64,000 nt of DNA. It comes from Methanolobus sp. ZRKC5 (GTDB lineage Archaea; Halobacteriota; Methanosarcinia; Methanosarcinales; Methanosarcinaceae). Numbering within the stretch: position 1 is the first letter of the stretch; each line of letters starts with the position of its first letter. Below the pieces are notes generated by a model. That model made no database searches. It had not been told where the DNA came from and was given only the letters and a program-made list of their open reading frames with translations. A program made the position numbers and the translations under genes. The stretch is taken from contig NZ_CP151792.1 of assembly GCF_038446525.1 (NCBI RefSeq), positions 372,001 through 436,000 on the forward strand, given 5' to 3'. Positions 17,294 through 26,858 of this stretch are shown here, piece after piece.

Positions 17294-18505
17294 ATGAAAA
17301 AATCAATGTATGGCAAATTCGGAGGGCAGTTCGTTCCCGAAGTACTTATGCCGGCACTTGAAGAACTTGAAGAAGCTTATGAACATTACAAAGATGATCC
17401 GGAATTTCGTGCAGAACTTGATTATTATATGACAGAATTCGCTGGCAGGGAAACACCTCTTTATTTTGCGAGGAATCTTAGTAAAAAATACGGAATCAAG
17501 ATATACCTTAAAAGAGAGGATCTCGTTCACGGCGGAGCACACAAATTAAACAACACTCTTGGACAGGCGCTTCTAGCCAAATATATGAAAAAGGAACGTA
17601 TCATTGCAGAGACCGGAGCTGGACAACATGGTACTGCAACTGCAATGGCCGCAGCAAACATGGGATTTAAATCTGAAGTGTACATGGGTGCGAAAGATGT
17701 TATTCGCCAGCATATGAATGTATATAGAATGGAACTCATGGGCTGTAAGGTCCATGCTGTCGAATCGGGGTCAAAGACCCTGAAAGATGCAATCAATGAA
17801 GCACTAAGGGACTGGGTCACCAATGTAGAGAACACACACTATCTAATTGGCTCTGTTGTAGGACCACACCCTTACCCAATGATAGTGCGTGATTTCCAAA
17901 GTGTGATCGGAAAGGAAGTTAAAGAACAGATTATGGAAAAAGAAGGTCGTTACCCGGATTCCATTGTTGCCTGTGCAGGTGGCGGGAGCAATGCAATGGG
18001 CATATTCCACCCATTCATTGAAAATAAGGAAGTGAAACTCTTCCCGGTGGAAGCAGGTGGCAAGGAGATGAAAACAACTGATAAAGAAGCATTACATTCT
18101 TCTTCCCTCTGTGTTGGAGAAGAAGGAATTCTCCAGGGAGCACATACACTCATACTCCAGGATAAATATGGACAGATACTTGAATCAAGCTCGGTTTCTG
18201 CTGGTCTTGATTATTCAGGTGTTGGACCTGAACTGGCCCACCTTGCGGAGATTGGAAGAATCAAGCCATGCAATGTAAACGATGATGAAGCATTGGAAGC
18301 GTTCTACGAACTGAGCCGTCTTGAAGGAATAATCCCTGCACTGGAATCATCCCATGCAGTTGCATATGTAATGAAAATGGCAAAAACAGGTGAACTCGGA
18401 GACCTTGTTGTAATCAGCCTTTCAGGAAGAGGAGATAAGGATCTTGAAACTGTGTTTAGGTTGAAGGAAGAAGAGGCAAAAGAAGAAAAGGAGGGTTGTA
18501 TGTGA
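17294..18505 (+). CDS. trpB: Tryptophan synthase beta chain
   Basis: 403 residues, a normal TrpB1-type length. The PLP lysine is in [13 protein letters not shown] near residue 85; the glycine-rich phosphate site is [10 protein letters not shown] near 226-235 and the catalytic Glu lies in AETGAGQHG. It joins indole to serine with the alpha chain. A GGAGG site precedes the ATG. Its stop codon overlaps the GTG start of trpA, typical of subunits made together. Confidence 0.97.
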   Translation: MKKSMYGKFGGQFVPEVLMPALEELEEAYEHYKDDPEFRAELDYYMTEFAGRETPLYFARNLSKKYGIKIYLKREDLVHGGAHKLNNTLGQALLAKYMKKERIIAETGAGQHGTATAMAAANMGFKSEVYMGAKDVIRQHMNVYRMELMGCKVHAVESGSKTLKDAINEALRDWVTNVENTHYLIGSVVGPHPYPMIVRDFQSVIGKEVKEQIMEKEGRYPDSIVACAGGGSNAMGIFHPFIENKEVKLFPVEAGGKEMKTTDKEALHSSSLCVGEEGILQGAHTLILQDKYGQILESSSVSAGLDYSGVGPELAHLAEIGRIKPCNVNDDEALEAFYELSRLEGIIPALESSHAVAYVMKMAKTGELGDLVVISLSGRGDKDLETVFRLKEEEAKEEKEGCM

Positions 18506-19278
18506 GAATAGAAGACAAATTCACTGACCTTAAGGAAAAGAAGGAAAAAGCGCTTATTGCTTACGTGTGTGCAGGTGATCCTTCTGCAGAAGCTACAAAA
18601 GAGATCGTGCATTCACTTGTAAAAGGCGGTGCAGACATAGTTGAACTTGGACTTCCGTTTTCCGACCCTGTTGCAGACGGCCCGACCATAGAAGCGGCAT
18701 CCACAAGAGCACTGTCAGCAGGTATGAATCCTGATCTGTATTTTGAAATGGCAGCATCCATAAAGGAAAATGTTCCACTTGTTTGCATGACATATTACAA
18801 CCTGATATACAAGAGAGGAACAGAGAAGTTTGCCAGAGATTGTGCAGAGTCCGGAATTACCGGAATAATCGTTCCTGACCTCCCGGCTGAGGAGGCAGAT
18901 GAACTACATGAAGCATGCAAAAACAACGGTGTTGACCTGATATTCCTCATTACCCCAGTAACAACAGAATCAAGAATGAAGAATAATCTTGACAGAACTT
19001 CCGGTTTTGTCTATATTGTCTCAAGACTGGGAGTCACCGGAGAGAGAGTTGATGTTGCGGACTCAACAAAGAAGATACTGGGAAACATCCACACGGACGT
19101 ACCAAAGGCAGTAGGATTTGGTATATCCAATGGTCAGCAGGCTGCTGAGGTTATAAAAGCAGGTGCCGATGCTGTAATCGTTGGTTCTGCATTTGTCAAT
19201 ATTATCGCTTCGGGTGACAATATCAATAATAGGCTGGAAAATCTTGCATTTGAGCTTAAAGAAAGTTGTAAACAATAA
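18502..19278 (+). CDS. trpA: Tryptophan synthase alpha chain
   Basis: 258 residues from the GTG at 18502, which overlaps the trpB stop (GTGA) and has GGAGG 8 bases upstream. Motifs are [16 protein letters not shown] (catalytic Glu and Asp), [14 protein letters not shown] and the phosphate loop VGFGISN. It cleaves indole-3-glycerol phosphate and channels indole to TrpB. It is the last gene of the run; the next gene is convergent. Confidence 0.96.
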   Translation: MRIEDKFTDLKEKKEKALIAYVCAGDPSAEATKEIVHSLVKGGADIVELGLPFSDPVADGPTIEAASTRALSAGMNPDLYFEMAASIKENVPLVCMTYYNLIYKRGTEKFARDCAESGITGIIVPDLPAEEADELHEACKNNGVDLIFLITPVTTESRMKNNLDRTSGFVYIVSRLGVTGERVDVADSTKKILGNIHTDVPKAVGFGISNGQQAAEVIKAGADAVIVGSAFVNIIASGDNINNRLENLAFELKESCKQ

Positions 19279-19320
19279 ATAATACAAGAAAAATTAGACG
19301 AAAAAAGAAAAGAGTAGGGA

Positions 19321-20421
19321 TTATTCTGCAAATAACTGATCCACAAACCATTGTGGATCAAATTTACGCAGGTCGTCATATCCCTGCCCCATTCCAAGGA
19401 ATAATATTGGTTTATCAGTGATGTATGCAATTGATATGGCTGCACCACCTTTTGAATCAGCATCGGTTTTTGTGAGAATAGAGCCATTTATTGCAACAGC
19501 ATCATTGAACTGAGCTGCACGCTCTACAGCATCATTTCCCGCAACTGCCTCATCAACAAAGAGTATCCGGTCTGGCGGAGCTACACGACATACTTTTTTT
19601 AACTGCTCCATTAGATTAACATTAGTATGCATCCTGCCTGCAGTATCTGAAAGTACCACATCGGCTTTATTGGCCTTTGCATGCTGTATTGCATCATAAA
19701 TAACAGCAGCCGGGTCACCCTGTTCCTGATGTTTGATTATTTTTACCCCGACCTTACTTGCGTGTATTGCAAGCTGATCTATGGCACCTGCTCTGAAAGT
19801 ATCACCTGCAGCAACCACAACAGACAGACCCTGATCCTTGAAACGTTTTGATAACTTGGCAATGGATGTTGTTTTTCCTGTGCCGTTAATACCAATAAAA
19901 ACAATATGTACCGGTTTATCCGCATTTTTAACGTATTCATCAAGATCGAATACATTAGCACTCATGACATCATAGATAGCCTTCTTGAGTGCATCTTCAA
20001 CAATATTACCAGTATTACTTCCAATACGACGCCTTGTACCAACAAGCTGTTTCTTCACCGATTCAACGATAGCTTCTGATACAGTAAGAGCGATATCACT
20101 TTCAAGAAGAGCCATTTCAAGTTCCCACAAAGGTTCTTCAAGATCATCTTCTTCAAGAATGAACTCCCTTTCTAAAACAAGAGCTTTTGCTTTTTGGGCA
20201 AAACCAACCTTCTTATTATTTGAAGTTTCACTCTGGACCGATTTGTCTTCCGCAGTAGATTGTTTATCCTCGACAGTCTCCTGAACAGAAGGCTCAGTAA
20301 ATGGAGGAACTTGTGAGTCATCTACAGTTTCTATGGGCTCTATAGCAACTGCTTTCTCATCGATCTTGGTTCCTATCTTTTCCTTGAAGCCACTTAGTTT
20401 TGCTTTAAGCTTATTGAACAC
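19321..20421 (-). CDS. ftsY: Signal recognition particle receptor FtsY
   Basis: About 366 residues. The acidic, Lys-rich N-terminal A region (about 1-80) is followed by the N domain and the GTPase G domain with GINGTGKTTSIAKL, DTFRAGAIDQLA, LSDTAGRM and TKTDADSKGG. It receives SRP-ribosome complexes at the membrane. A GTG start giving MFNKLKAKL fits the family; a TTG 9 bases upstream (to 20430) is possible. It is last in a translation/targeting gene cluster, 33 bases after pfdA, and convergent with trpA. Confidence 0.96.
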   Translation of the reverse strand: MFNKLKAKLSGFKEKIGTKIDEKAVAIEPIETVDDSQVPPFTEPSVQETVEDKQSTAEDKSVQSETSNNKKVGFAQKAKALVLEREFILEEDDLEEPLWELEMALLESDIALTVSEAIVESVKKQLVGTRRRIGSNTGNIVEDALKKAIYDVMSANVFDLDEYVKNADKPVHIVFIGINGTGKTTSIAKLSKRFKDQGLSVVVAAGDTFRAGAIDQLAIHASKVGVKIIKHQEQGDPAAVIYDAIQHAKANKADVVLSDTAGRMHTNVNLMEQLKKVCRVAPPDRILFVDEAVAGNDAVERAAQFNDAVAINGSILTKTDADSKGGAAISIAYITDKPILFLGMGQGYDDLRKFDPQWFVDQLFAE

Positions 20422-20462
20422 TTGATACAACCCTTAAAGTTTTTAAAAATAGAAAAAAAGGT

Positions 20463-20900
20463 TCACTGGGAACCTACTTGCCCCTGAGCTTGCTGAAGCT
20501 TATTGAGGAAAGATTCAATGGCCTGCATCTGCTGACCTAATTGAAGCAGAGCATTGTTCATATTGTCAAGAGCTGTGGTTAGCCTTTCCCTGCGGCGCTG
20601 CAATATCTCTTTTGCATCCGCAATGGGTCTTTCGACACTTAGCCCTGCTCCAATATCGACCACTGCTTTATCAGTATGGTCGATATTAGCATATACAAAT
20701 GAACCGGAACCTATAGGGAACATCATTTCAGAACCCTTTGAAACATTGCCAAGCTCGTCAATAGTTGTCAGAGCACGATTACAATCTTCCATTGACATCT
20801 GGACCATGCCTACCTGCTGCTGCAGCATTTCCGCGCGCTTTTGGAACTCACGATGCTGGTTTGCAAGCACCCTTGGATCCTGTCCATTCATATCTACCAT
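20463..20900 (-). CDS. pfdA: Prefoldin alpha subunit
   Basis: 145 residues. Two long coiled-coil helices flank the central hairpin MFPIGSGSFVYANI...VVDIGAGLSVE, the pattern of archaeal prefoldin alpha (GimC), which passes unfolded proteins to the thermosome. The C-terminus is Gln-rich. It begins 3 bases after the LX stop and is followed by ftsY, an arrangement common in euryarchaea. Confidence 0.95.
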   Translation of the reverse strand: MVDMNGQDPRVLANQHREFQKRAEMLQQQVGMVQMSMEDCNRALTTIDELGNVSKGSEMMFPIGSGSFVYANIDHTDKAVVDIGAGLSVERPIADAKEILQRRRERLTTALDNMNNALLQLGQQMQAIESFLNKLQQAQGQVGSQ

Positions 20901-20903
20901 GGA

Positions 20904-21080
20904 TTATGCCTCATTTATGCTTTCAATCTTAATTAAGTTCCTTTTAAGACCATGTTTACTGCCAAAGAGTGAGTACACTTTATCAAGTGCATTTTTCTCG
21001 TTCTGGCTTTCAATGACCTTTGTGAACTTTTCCCATGCTACTCCGGCCTTAAATGTGCCTTTGACCTGAAATGTCTTCAT
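20904..21080 (-). CDS. rplX: Large-subunit ribosomal protein LX (eL20/L18a)
   Basis: 58 residues from the ATG giving [13 protein letters not shown], with an AGGTGAT ribosome site immediately upstream. The short archaeal LX form has the conserved ending [15 protein letters not shown]. It is a ribosomal component between aIF6 and prefoldin alpha. Confidence 0.93.
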   Translation of the reverse strand: MKTFQVKGTFKAGVAWEKFTKVIESQNEKNALDKVYSLFGSKHGLKRNLIKIESINEA

Positions 21081-21099
21081 TTGAATCACCTGTTTAGTA

Positions 21100-21753
21100 T
21101 TATAAAAATCCTAGGGCATCTTCTATTCTTCCCAGTTCATGACCAGTTGTTTGTGAACCTGCAACGTAACCTTTAGAATTAGCAAGTAACCCGGAAGCTA
21201 CCATTTGCGTACCAAAATTAGTAGTACCCATATCCACAGGAAGTCCAAAAAGCTCTTCGAGGAGCTCAAGTTCCGAACTTGTTGCAAGTGGATTTACAAG
21301 TATTCCTTTATTGGTTGCAATTCCGGCCATGCCTACGGTCTTGGCACCACCTAGTGTGCCACGCCTGACATCAACTTTCAAGGCTTTTTCTATTGCCTCA
21401 ATGGCTCTGTCACTGAGTTCAGGATGAACCAGTGCAGCGGTGTCATTTGCCATGACAACATTGCCTACTGCATTCAATTTACCTGGTAATTCATGGATAG
21501 GAACATCGATATTTTCCTGACCCCTTATAGTAGATCCTCTTGGCACAAGCAATGAATGGGAATTTCCACGACAAAGTGAACCCACAATAATACTTCCATT
21601 GACCAGAGTTTTCACTACGTTGACCTGTAACAATTGACTGAGAGTATCACACGTCTTTTCCGATGTGCCCACTGGTACCAACGCTAAATCTTCCGTACAC
21701 GTTGCAAAAGCCCCTATTACGGGGCTTTCCTGAATAGTTATAGTTCTCATCAT
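21100..21753 (-). CDS. eif6: Translation initiation factor aIF6
   Basis: About 218 residues starting [14 protein letters not shown]. The family repeats a penteinic fold: [66 protein letters not shown] and [19 protein letters not shown]. It binds the 50S subunit and prevents premature subunit joining. An open frame extends 66 bases further upstream into the eL31 gene but lacks family sequence, so the internal ATG is preferred. Confidence 0.95.
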   Translation of the reverse strand: MMRTITIQESPVIGAFATCTEDLALVPVGTSEKTCDTLSQLLQVNVVKTLVNGSIIVGSLCRGNSHSLLVPRGSTIRGQENIDVPIHELPGKLNAVGNVVMANDTAALVHPELSDRAIEAIEKALKVDVRRGTLGGAKTVGMAGIATNKGILVNPLATSSELELLEELFGLPVDMGTTNFGTQMVASGLLANSKGYVAGSQTTGHELGRIEDALGFL

Positions 21754-21790
21754 TATATGATCTACAAACTTAAATGATGCCCGGAAGCAC

Positions 21791-22057
21791 TCATGCAAGT
21801 TCGGCCTGTACTTCGCCATCCTCGAACTTTGCAGCTCTTACACGAATGAACGATGGTGGCTTCTCAGAACCGCGTTCCCATACTTTCTCATTGATGGTCT
21901 TGTCTATTTTGACCATCTCAGGATCAACCTTCATGTGTTTTATAAGATATTTCCTGATTACTTTTACAGCCTGCCTAGACCTCTGCCAGCGAGGGGTTGC
22001 CTTCACTATACGAAGAGGAATGGTGTAGATCTGTTCTTTTACTACATCTTCTGCCAT
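21791..22057 (-). CDS. rpl31e: Large-subunit ribosomal protein eL31
   Basis: 88 residues starting [23 protein letters not shown] precedes the ATG. The conserved core [21 protein letters not shown] and INEKVWERG identifies eL31, positioned near the tunnel exit. It follows eL39 by 13 bases. Confidence 0.95.
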   Translation of the reverse strand: MAEDVVKEQIYTIPLRIVKATPRWQRSRQAVKVIRKYLIKHMKVDPEMVKIDKTINEKVWERGSEKPPSFIRVRAAKFEDGEVQAELA

Positions 22058-22070
22058 TATCATCACCTAT

Positions 22071-22226
22071 TTATTTCACATCAAGACTGCTTCTTCTCCA
22101 ATGCCTTCTCTGTGGATGGCTGGTAACCTTACGGTTGGTTTTTATGATGACCCAGGTAGGAACCCTGTGGTTCTGCCTGTGTGCTTTTGCCAACCTTGTC
22201 TTCTGTCCTTTAGTATTGTGGCTCAC
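22071..22226 (-). CDS. rpl39e: Large-subunit ribosomal protein eL39
   Basis: 51 residues starting with GTG, read [18 protein letters not shown] and ending [12 protein letters not shown]; this is the full-length, very basic eL39 of the exit tunnel. AGGTGAG lies just upstream of the GTG. It is the first of the tightly spaced eL39-eL31-aIF6-LX-prefoldin-FtsY series. Confidence 0.95.
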   Translation of the reverse strand: MSHNTKGQKTRLAKAHRQNHRVPTWVIIKTNRKVTSHPQRRHWRRSSLDVK

Positions 22227-22312
22227 TTGTCTCACCTATGCTATGATTGATATGTATTAAGGTATTGATTGAATTTTGAACATATAACATAATTATATGC
22301 GCAAATCACTAA

Positions 22313-22930
22313 TCATGTTGTTCTGTTCTGTCCTGCTTTCCTGCGTTCGATAACATGCGACTGAACATGGCTTGGAAATATCTCCATGATCATCCCGGAA
22401 CCATGCCGTTGACTTATTAATTCCCGAAGTTCGGTTTCGTAATCCGCTTTAAGTACATCCTCGCTAAGCCCTTCATCAATGACCAAGTGTTCTTTTACAA
22501 GTTCATTAACAGCAGCCCGACCAAACCCTTTAAGGGGACATACATAATGAACCCCGAACCGGTCCTCTATGCTCCTGATCTCGGGCTGACCCAACACAGG
22601 AACACGATCATCACGACGAATACCATCAGCAATGAAGCAAACATTATCATCGACCGCAAGGCACTCAATAACACTCTTGTGAATGAAATTGATGGCGTTC
22701 TTTGGGAAACCATCCTGCATGATCATGTCATATGCCTTTTCAAGGATCGATGTGTCAGGTTTGATTATCCTATGTGGGAAACCAAGCCGTTCTGCAGTTT
22801 CAGAGGCCACTTCCCCGATGGGAAGTAACGAAAAACCACATGTCACAAGTTCAACCTCAAAGAATGGCTCCAGCAATATTGCGGAAAGAGAACTGTCTTT
22901 TCCGCCGCTGAATAAGACCGATATTTGCAT
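22313..22930 (-). CDS. PP-loop ATPase of unknown substrate
   Basis: About 205 residues. The N-terminus MQISVLFSGGKDSSLSAI has the PP-loop SGGKDS, so it should adenylate a substrate with ATP. Other segments (DGIRRDDRVPVLGQPEIRSIE and YVCPLKGFGRAAV) are conserved-looking but not of a named enzyme. A GTG at 22942 overlapping the PDCD5 stop is an alternative start. Its place among translation genes hints at tRNA or ribosome modification; that is inference. Confidence 0.75.
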   Translation of the reverse strand: MQISVLFSGGKDSSLSAILLEPFFEVELVTCGFSLLPIGEVASETAERLGFPHRIIKPDTSILEKAYDMIMQDGFPKNAINFIHKSVIECLAVDDNVCFIADGIRRDDRVPVLGQPEIRSIEDRFGVHYVCPLKGFGRAAVNELVKEHLVIDEGLSEDVLKADYETELRELISQRHGSGMIMEIFPSHVQSHVIERRKAGQNRTT

Positions 22931-22938
22931 GGAGGTAC

Positions 22939-23298
22939 TCACAAACGCTTAATGGTCGGTTCCCTCTTCTTAGGTTGCATCTGAACCAGAAGCTGTTTGA
23001 GTTTCTCATCATCGATCATTGATTGAAGCCTGCCACTTTGTGCAAGCATGATCAACTGAGACTCAAGCTGTTCTACCAGTTCCTTACGGGACATACGTAG
23101 ATTTGTCAGTCTTTCACGTGCTTCCGGAGTCAGTATCTGACGCATCAGAGTCTGCTTTTTTGCATCCACTTCAGCCTGTGCCTGCTCCTGCTGCATTGCT
23201 GCCTGCATGTCACCGGCATTCATTTGCGGATTAGCTGCCTGTTGCTGCTGCATCTGCGCAAGCCTTCTTCTTCTTATTTCTTCAAGGTCATCCGTCAT
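22939..23298 (-). CDS. PDCD5-family DNA-binding protein
   Basis: 119 residues. It has the Gln-rich N-terminal helix (RRRRLAQMQQQQAA), the helical core LTPEARERLTNLRMSRKELV and the ending PTIKRL of archaeal PDCD5/TFAR19 proteins. AGGTGA lies just before the ATG at 23298. The family binds DNA and possibly prefoldin; its archaeal role is unsettled. It follows eS19 as in many archaea. Confidence 0.93.
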   Translation of the reverse strand: MTDDLEEIRRRRLAQMQQQQAANPQMNAGDMQAAMQQEQAQAEVDAKKQTLMRQILTPEARERLTNLRMSRKELVEQLESQLIMLAQSGRLQSMIDDEKLKQLLVQMQPKKREPTIKRL

Positions 23299-23370
23299 GA
23301 AAGTCACCTATGCTTTACAGGAATGTAAACAGCGATTCTTTATAGGGTTACCGAAACAGGAAATATGCGA

Positions 23371-23820
23371 TCAGTACTTAGCAAGACCAGGGATGGTTTC
23401 CACAAGGTCCTGTTTCACCTGAAATGCAACATTGTCGAGCATAGATTGTCCCTGAGGAGCTACCACACGACCACTCTTGAGTGCACGTACAAAACCTGCC
23501 TCTTCCAGCTGCTGCAGAGCTACTCTTGCAATCGAACCGCTTCCTTTTGCCTTTACAGAAGGAGCGACGCCTCTGTTCTTCTTTCCACCATAGACAGATC
23601 GTAGCCTTTCAACACCGATAGGACCCTGGGTATATACTGTCCTGAGTACTGCGGCACATCTTGTATACCACCATTCGCTGTCGACTGGCGGAAGCTCTTT
23701 GTGTACACCGGTCTTTACATATGCTGCCCACTCAGGGGGATTAACTTTATCGTTTTCTTTTAACTTCTCTGCTACCTTTGCGATTAATTCGGCTGCAGGA
23801 ACGTCATATACAGTTGTCAT
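23371..23820 (-). CDS. rps19e: Small-subunit ribosomal protein eS19
   Basis: 149 residues starting [13 protein letters not shown], with GGAG 6 bases before the ATG. Family sequence includes [26 protein letters not shown] and [12 protein letters not shown] longer open frame upstream lacks homology-like sequence. It heads the minus-strand translation cluster. Confidence 0.96.
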   Translation of the reverse strand: MTTVYDVPAAELIAKVAEKLKENDKVNPPEWAAYVKTGVHKELPPVDSEWWYTRCAAVLRTVYTQGPIGVERLRSVYGGKKNRGVAPSVKAKGSGSIARVALQQLEEAGFVRALKSGRVVAPQGQSMLDNVAFQVKQDLVETIPGLAKY

Positions 23821-23962
23821 AATATTCTCCTGAATTATAATATCCGTTAAGATACTCACCATTTGCAGGACTCAAGTGCATTTAGTGATTAGTTCAGCTG
23901 GATTGTGATGTTTAAACTATCGAGTACTATATACGTTTTTCGGCAGATTTAGCTTATCCGCC

Positions 23963-25279
23963 CTATTTTTTAAACGTTTGTTCCCTTGCAGGTCCCACTG
24001 AAATGTATTCAATGGGTACACCCATCCTAGCTTCAAGGTAAAGAACATAGTCCTTTGCTGCCTGGGGCAGATCCGCGAATTCCTTTACACCAGTCAGGTC
24101 ATTGTCCCAACCTGACAAATCTTCATATACCGGCTTACATCTTGCAAGCTCAGACGTATCTTCTGGCGGATAGTCAAGGACTTTCCCATCCAGTTCATAT
24201 GCCACACAAACCCTGACAGGATCAAGATTGGACAAAACATCGAGTTTTGTAAGGGCAATAGATGTGTAACCGTTAAGGTAAATGGCTTTTTTAAGCAATG
24301 GAAGGTCGAACCAACCACAACGTCTAGATCTACCGGTTGTAGTACCGAATTCACGACCAACCTGCTGTATTTGCTCCCCTGCTTCGTCAAAAAGTTCTGT
24401 TGGCAGAGGGCCCTCACCAACACGGGTGATGTAGGCTTTCACAATAGCCAGTACACTGTCAACCCTGGTAGGGCCAACACCAATATTAGCGCATGCAGAA
24501 CCTGCAATAGTGCAGGATGATGTTACAAATTTTTGAGTTCCGTGTATCACGTCAAGGTGTGTTCCTTGGGCACCTTCTGCAAGAACATTCTTCCCTTCAT
24601 CAAGAGCCTTATTAACTTCATAGGAGACATCAGTAACATAGGATGCAAACCTTTCACCAAGTTTCACATACTTATCTATAAGTGCCTCGTCCATCACCAT
24701 GGAAGGGTCACCACCAAACTGTTTTATGGCTGCTTCCTTTGAAGGAGCAAGTTCTTCAAGCCTTTTCAGGAATCTTTCCCTGTTTACAAGGTCATACATG
24801 CGAATTTCGTCCCTTGCAATCTTATCGATATACGCATAACCAATACCACGCTTTGTAGTACCTATCTTTTCGGTCCTCAAAGATTCGCGCAGACCATCAA
24901 GTTCAATGTGATATGGCATTATTATACTGGTCTTTGCATCCACACCAACCCTCTTTGCATCTAGCTTTATGCCACCCTCTGCAAGCATATCCATTTCTGT
25001 TGCAAGTACTTCCGGATTCATAACGGTACCAGGACCTATCAAGACCCTGGAATCAAGAAGAAAACCTGATGGAATAAGATGAAGCTTGTATACATCTTCA
25101 CCTACTTTGACCGTATGTCCTGCATTGTCGCCTCCCTGAAAACGGACAACCAGATCATATTCCCCGGACATGAGGTCAACTATTTTGCCTTTGCCTTCGT
25201 CGCCAAACTGTGCACCTGTGATGATCGTAAACATGGGTGCAGGATTATCCTGTTCGCATAATAAAGTTTTGATTGACAT
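23963..25279 (-). CDS. purA: Adenylosuccinate synthetase
   Basis: 438 residues. GTP- and IMP-binding motifs: GAQFGDEGKGK at 22-32, GDNAGHTV, the IMP loop KIGTTKRGIGYAY, EGAQGTHLDVIHGT and GTTTGRSRRCGW. It makes adenylosuccinate from IMP and aspartate on the way to AMP. The ATG follows the upstream gene's stop without a gap; an internal ATG 45 bases downstream giving MFTIITGAQ is the family-typical start and is possible. Confidence 0.97.
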   Translation of the reverse strand: MSIKTLLCEQDNPAPMFTIITGAQFGDEGKGKIVDLMSGEYDLVVRFQGGDNAGHTVKVGEDVYKLHLIPSGFLLDSRVLIGPGTVMNPEVLATEMDMLAEGGIKLDAKRVGVDAKTSIIMPYHIELDGLRESLRTEKIGTTKRGIGYAYIDKIARDEIRMYDLVNRERFLKRLEELAPSKEAAIKQFGGDPSMVMDEALIDKYVKLGERFASYVTDVSYEVNKALDEGKNVLAEGAQGTHLDVIHGTQKFVTSSCTIAGSACANIGVGPTRVDSVLAIVKAYITRVGEGPLPTELFDEAGEQIQQVGREFGTTTGRSRRCGWFDLPLLKKAIYLNGYTSIALTKLDVLSNLDPVRVCVAYELDGKVLDYPPEDTSELARCKPVYEDLSGWDNDLTGVKEFADLPQAAKDYVLYLEARMGVPIEYISVGPAREQTFKK

Positions 25280-25639
25280 TTAAAAGTCTTCTTCAAACGC
25301 CAGCATACGAGCCCCTTCATCAAAAAATCCAGAAGAATCTGCCCTTCGACATCTCAATGCTTTGGTCACTCCCATATCAACCAGAGTATCTATGTGCTTT
25401 TCAGCAATTGTAATACTAACATTGAATTCAGACTGAAGCATATAGATGGCATCCGGTCTTTTTATTGAATAGAAACAGGCTTTTGACCTCTTATCTGATG
25501 TACAGGTAGCATAACTGCCACATTTCAGTACCTTGGAACTGTTCTTGAAGTGGATAGCAAGTCCCTGCCATGAATGCACGTTATGCATTCCTTTGATACC
25601 GTATATGTTCGCTTTCGTTTTTTCTTTTCGTTTTAACAT
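25280..25639 (-). CDS. Small protein of unknown function upstream of purA
   Basis: 119 residues, basic N-terminus. It contains C40, C46 and C55 in a segment CGSYATCTSDKRSKAC and a C-terminal part FNVSITIAEKHIDTLVDMGV that could be a helix-turn-helix. There is no signal peptide. The stop touches the purA start, so they are co-transcribed. A regulatory or zinc-binding role is possible but unsupported beyond these residues. Confidence 0.65.
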   Translation of the reverse strand: MLKRKEKTKANIYGIKGMHNVHSWQGLAIHFKNSSKVLKCGSYATCTSDKRSKACFYSIKRPDAIYMLQSEFNVSITIAEKHIDTLVDMGVTKALRCRRADSSGFFDEGARMLAFEEDF

Positions 25640-25790
25640 GATAATAAATAAGCCATATTAATATAATTATTTTGTGTATCAATTTTATATCTTGCCGTAT
25701 ACTATTATATATTACCACATACTATCAGGCATTATCCATTCAGCATTTAATCGAAGGTTACGAATAACTTGTGTAAATGATTGTTAAATT

Positions 25791-26300
25791 AACGATGAAA
25801 GGAATCTTTTCTGTGCTGGTGATGTACCGGAAAATACAGCCCTTAATATCCTGAAAGATAGCAAAAATTCATTAATCCATTCTGAATAGAAAGCACTGAA
25901 AAATTGCTATTTCAAAACGATATGATTGTGGACTATTATTTTATCGCAGATTACATAGGAGAGCATTGCTCCTTTAAAGAGATTTCAAAGAGGAATTAAT
26001 AGCAATTAAGAAAGTATTTGAAACAATGGTCAATGCGGAATCTTTAAAATGTGCTAAAAGCAAATTCCTTACTAACATGGACCATGAACTACGCACGCTA
26101 CTTAACTCGATCATCGGTTTCTCAGATTTGATGCTGGAAGGACTTTCCGGAGAACTCAATGAAAAACAGATTCGACATACAGGTAACATTTTAAACATCG
26201 GAAAACATCTACTGGCTAAATCAATGATATTCTCGATCTGTCGATGATCGAAGCAGATGAGGTGAAATTCCGGAGAGATGAGGCATCTATTACTTTATAG
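25791..26300 (+). pseudogene. Decayed sensor histidine kinase
   Basis: Three frame-shifted coding remnants. The central one reads AKSKFLTNMDHELRTLLNSI, a HisKA phosphoacceptor (H-box), followed by IGFSDLMLEGLSGELNEKQI. A frame change near 26215 is needed to continue to INDILDLSMIEADE, and a stop follows before any ATPase domain. Upstream pieces (NDERNLFCAGDVPEN and FQNDMIVDYYFIADYIGEHC) are in other frames. The HisKA part resembles that of the intact kinase at 47595-50372 (NMSHELRTPL, FGKLNEKQARH). It is clearly non-functional as a kinase. Confidence 0.8.
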
Positions 26301-26433
26301 ATTACTCTGAATATAATATTTCTAACTGATGAATTAAAACTTCAAATTTCCAGATTTCGACAACTATTTATCCCATAATCTCTCACTGAAATCATATTAT
26401 CTTTAAGATAAGTAATAAGGAAGTGAAATCAAA

Positions 26434-26610
26434 ATGCCAGCTGTTGTTGATAAAGATGTATGTACAGGTTGCGAACTATGTGTAAATTCCTGTCCGGTAG
26501 AAGCGATTGCAATGAGTGATAAAAATGTTGCAGTTGTTAATGCGGACGAATGTGTGGACTGTGGAGACTGTGTAGATATTTGCCCGGTGGAAGCAATTAC
26601 ATTGGAATGA
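26434..26610 (+). CDS. Ferredoxin with two [4Fe-4S] clusters
   Basis: 58 residues starting MPAVVDKDVCTGCELC. It has the two cluster motifs CTGCELCVNSCPVEAI and CVDCGDCVDICPVEAI, a complete bacterial-type ferredoxin. AAGGAAGTG lies 8-16 bases upstream. It carries electrons at low potential in methanogen metabolism; the partner cannot be read from the neighbours. A T-rich tract after the stop suggests termination. Confidence 0.95.
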   Translation: MPAVVDKDVCTGCELCVNSCPVEAIAMSDKNVAVVNADECVDCGDCVDICPVEAITLE

Positions 26611-26815
26611 ATGCACAAAGCATTCTATTTTTTTATTTTTGTTTTTTTAAATATGAGATTTTTTATATAATCTGGGCTTTGCATAATCAAGAGTAACCTT
26701 TGAAAGGTTCACCCAATACATCAGCAACCACCCTAGTTATGAGCTTAGCCAGATATTGGAAAGATACGGAATTCATAAGCAAATAATAACCTGTCCTAAA
26801 AAGTAAAATTTGGAA

Positions 26816-26835
26816 ATGCCCTCTTTCGAGGGCAT
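26816..26835 (-). terminator. Hairpin terminator after the 759-residue protein gene
   Basis: A perfect 8-bp stem ATGCCCTC/GAGGGCAT with a 4-base loop lies 23 bases after the minus-strand stop at 26859, followed on that strand by a T-rich stretch. Confidence 0.6.
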
Positions 26836-26858
26836 GATACTAATCCAAAAAAGAATAC

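Noticed and set aside
21754..21819. A longer N-terminus for aIF6
   Set aside because: The added residues lie in the eL31 end region and do not fit the family, which begins MxRTIxI.
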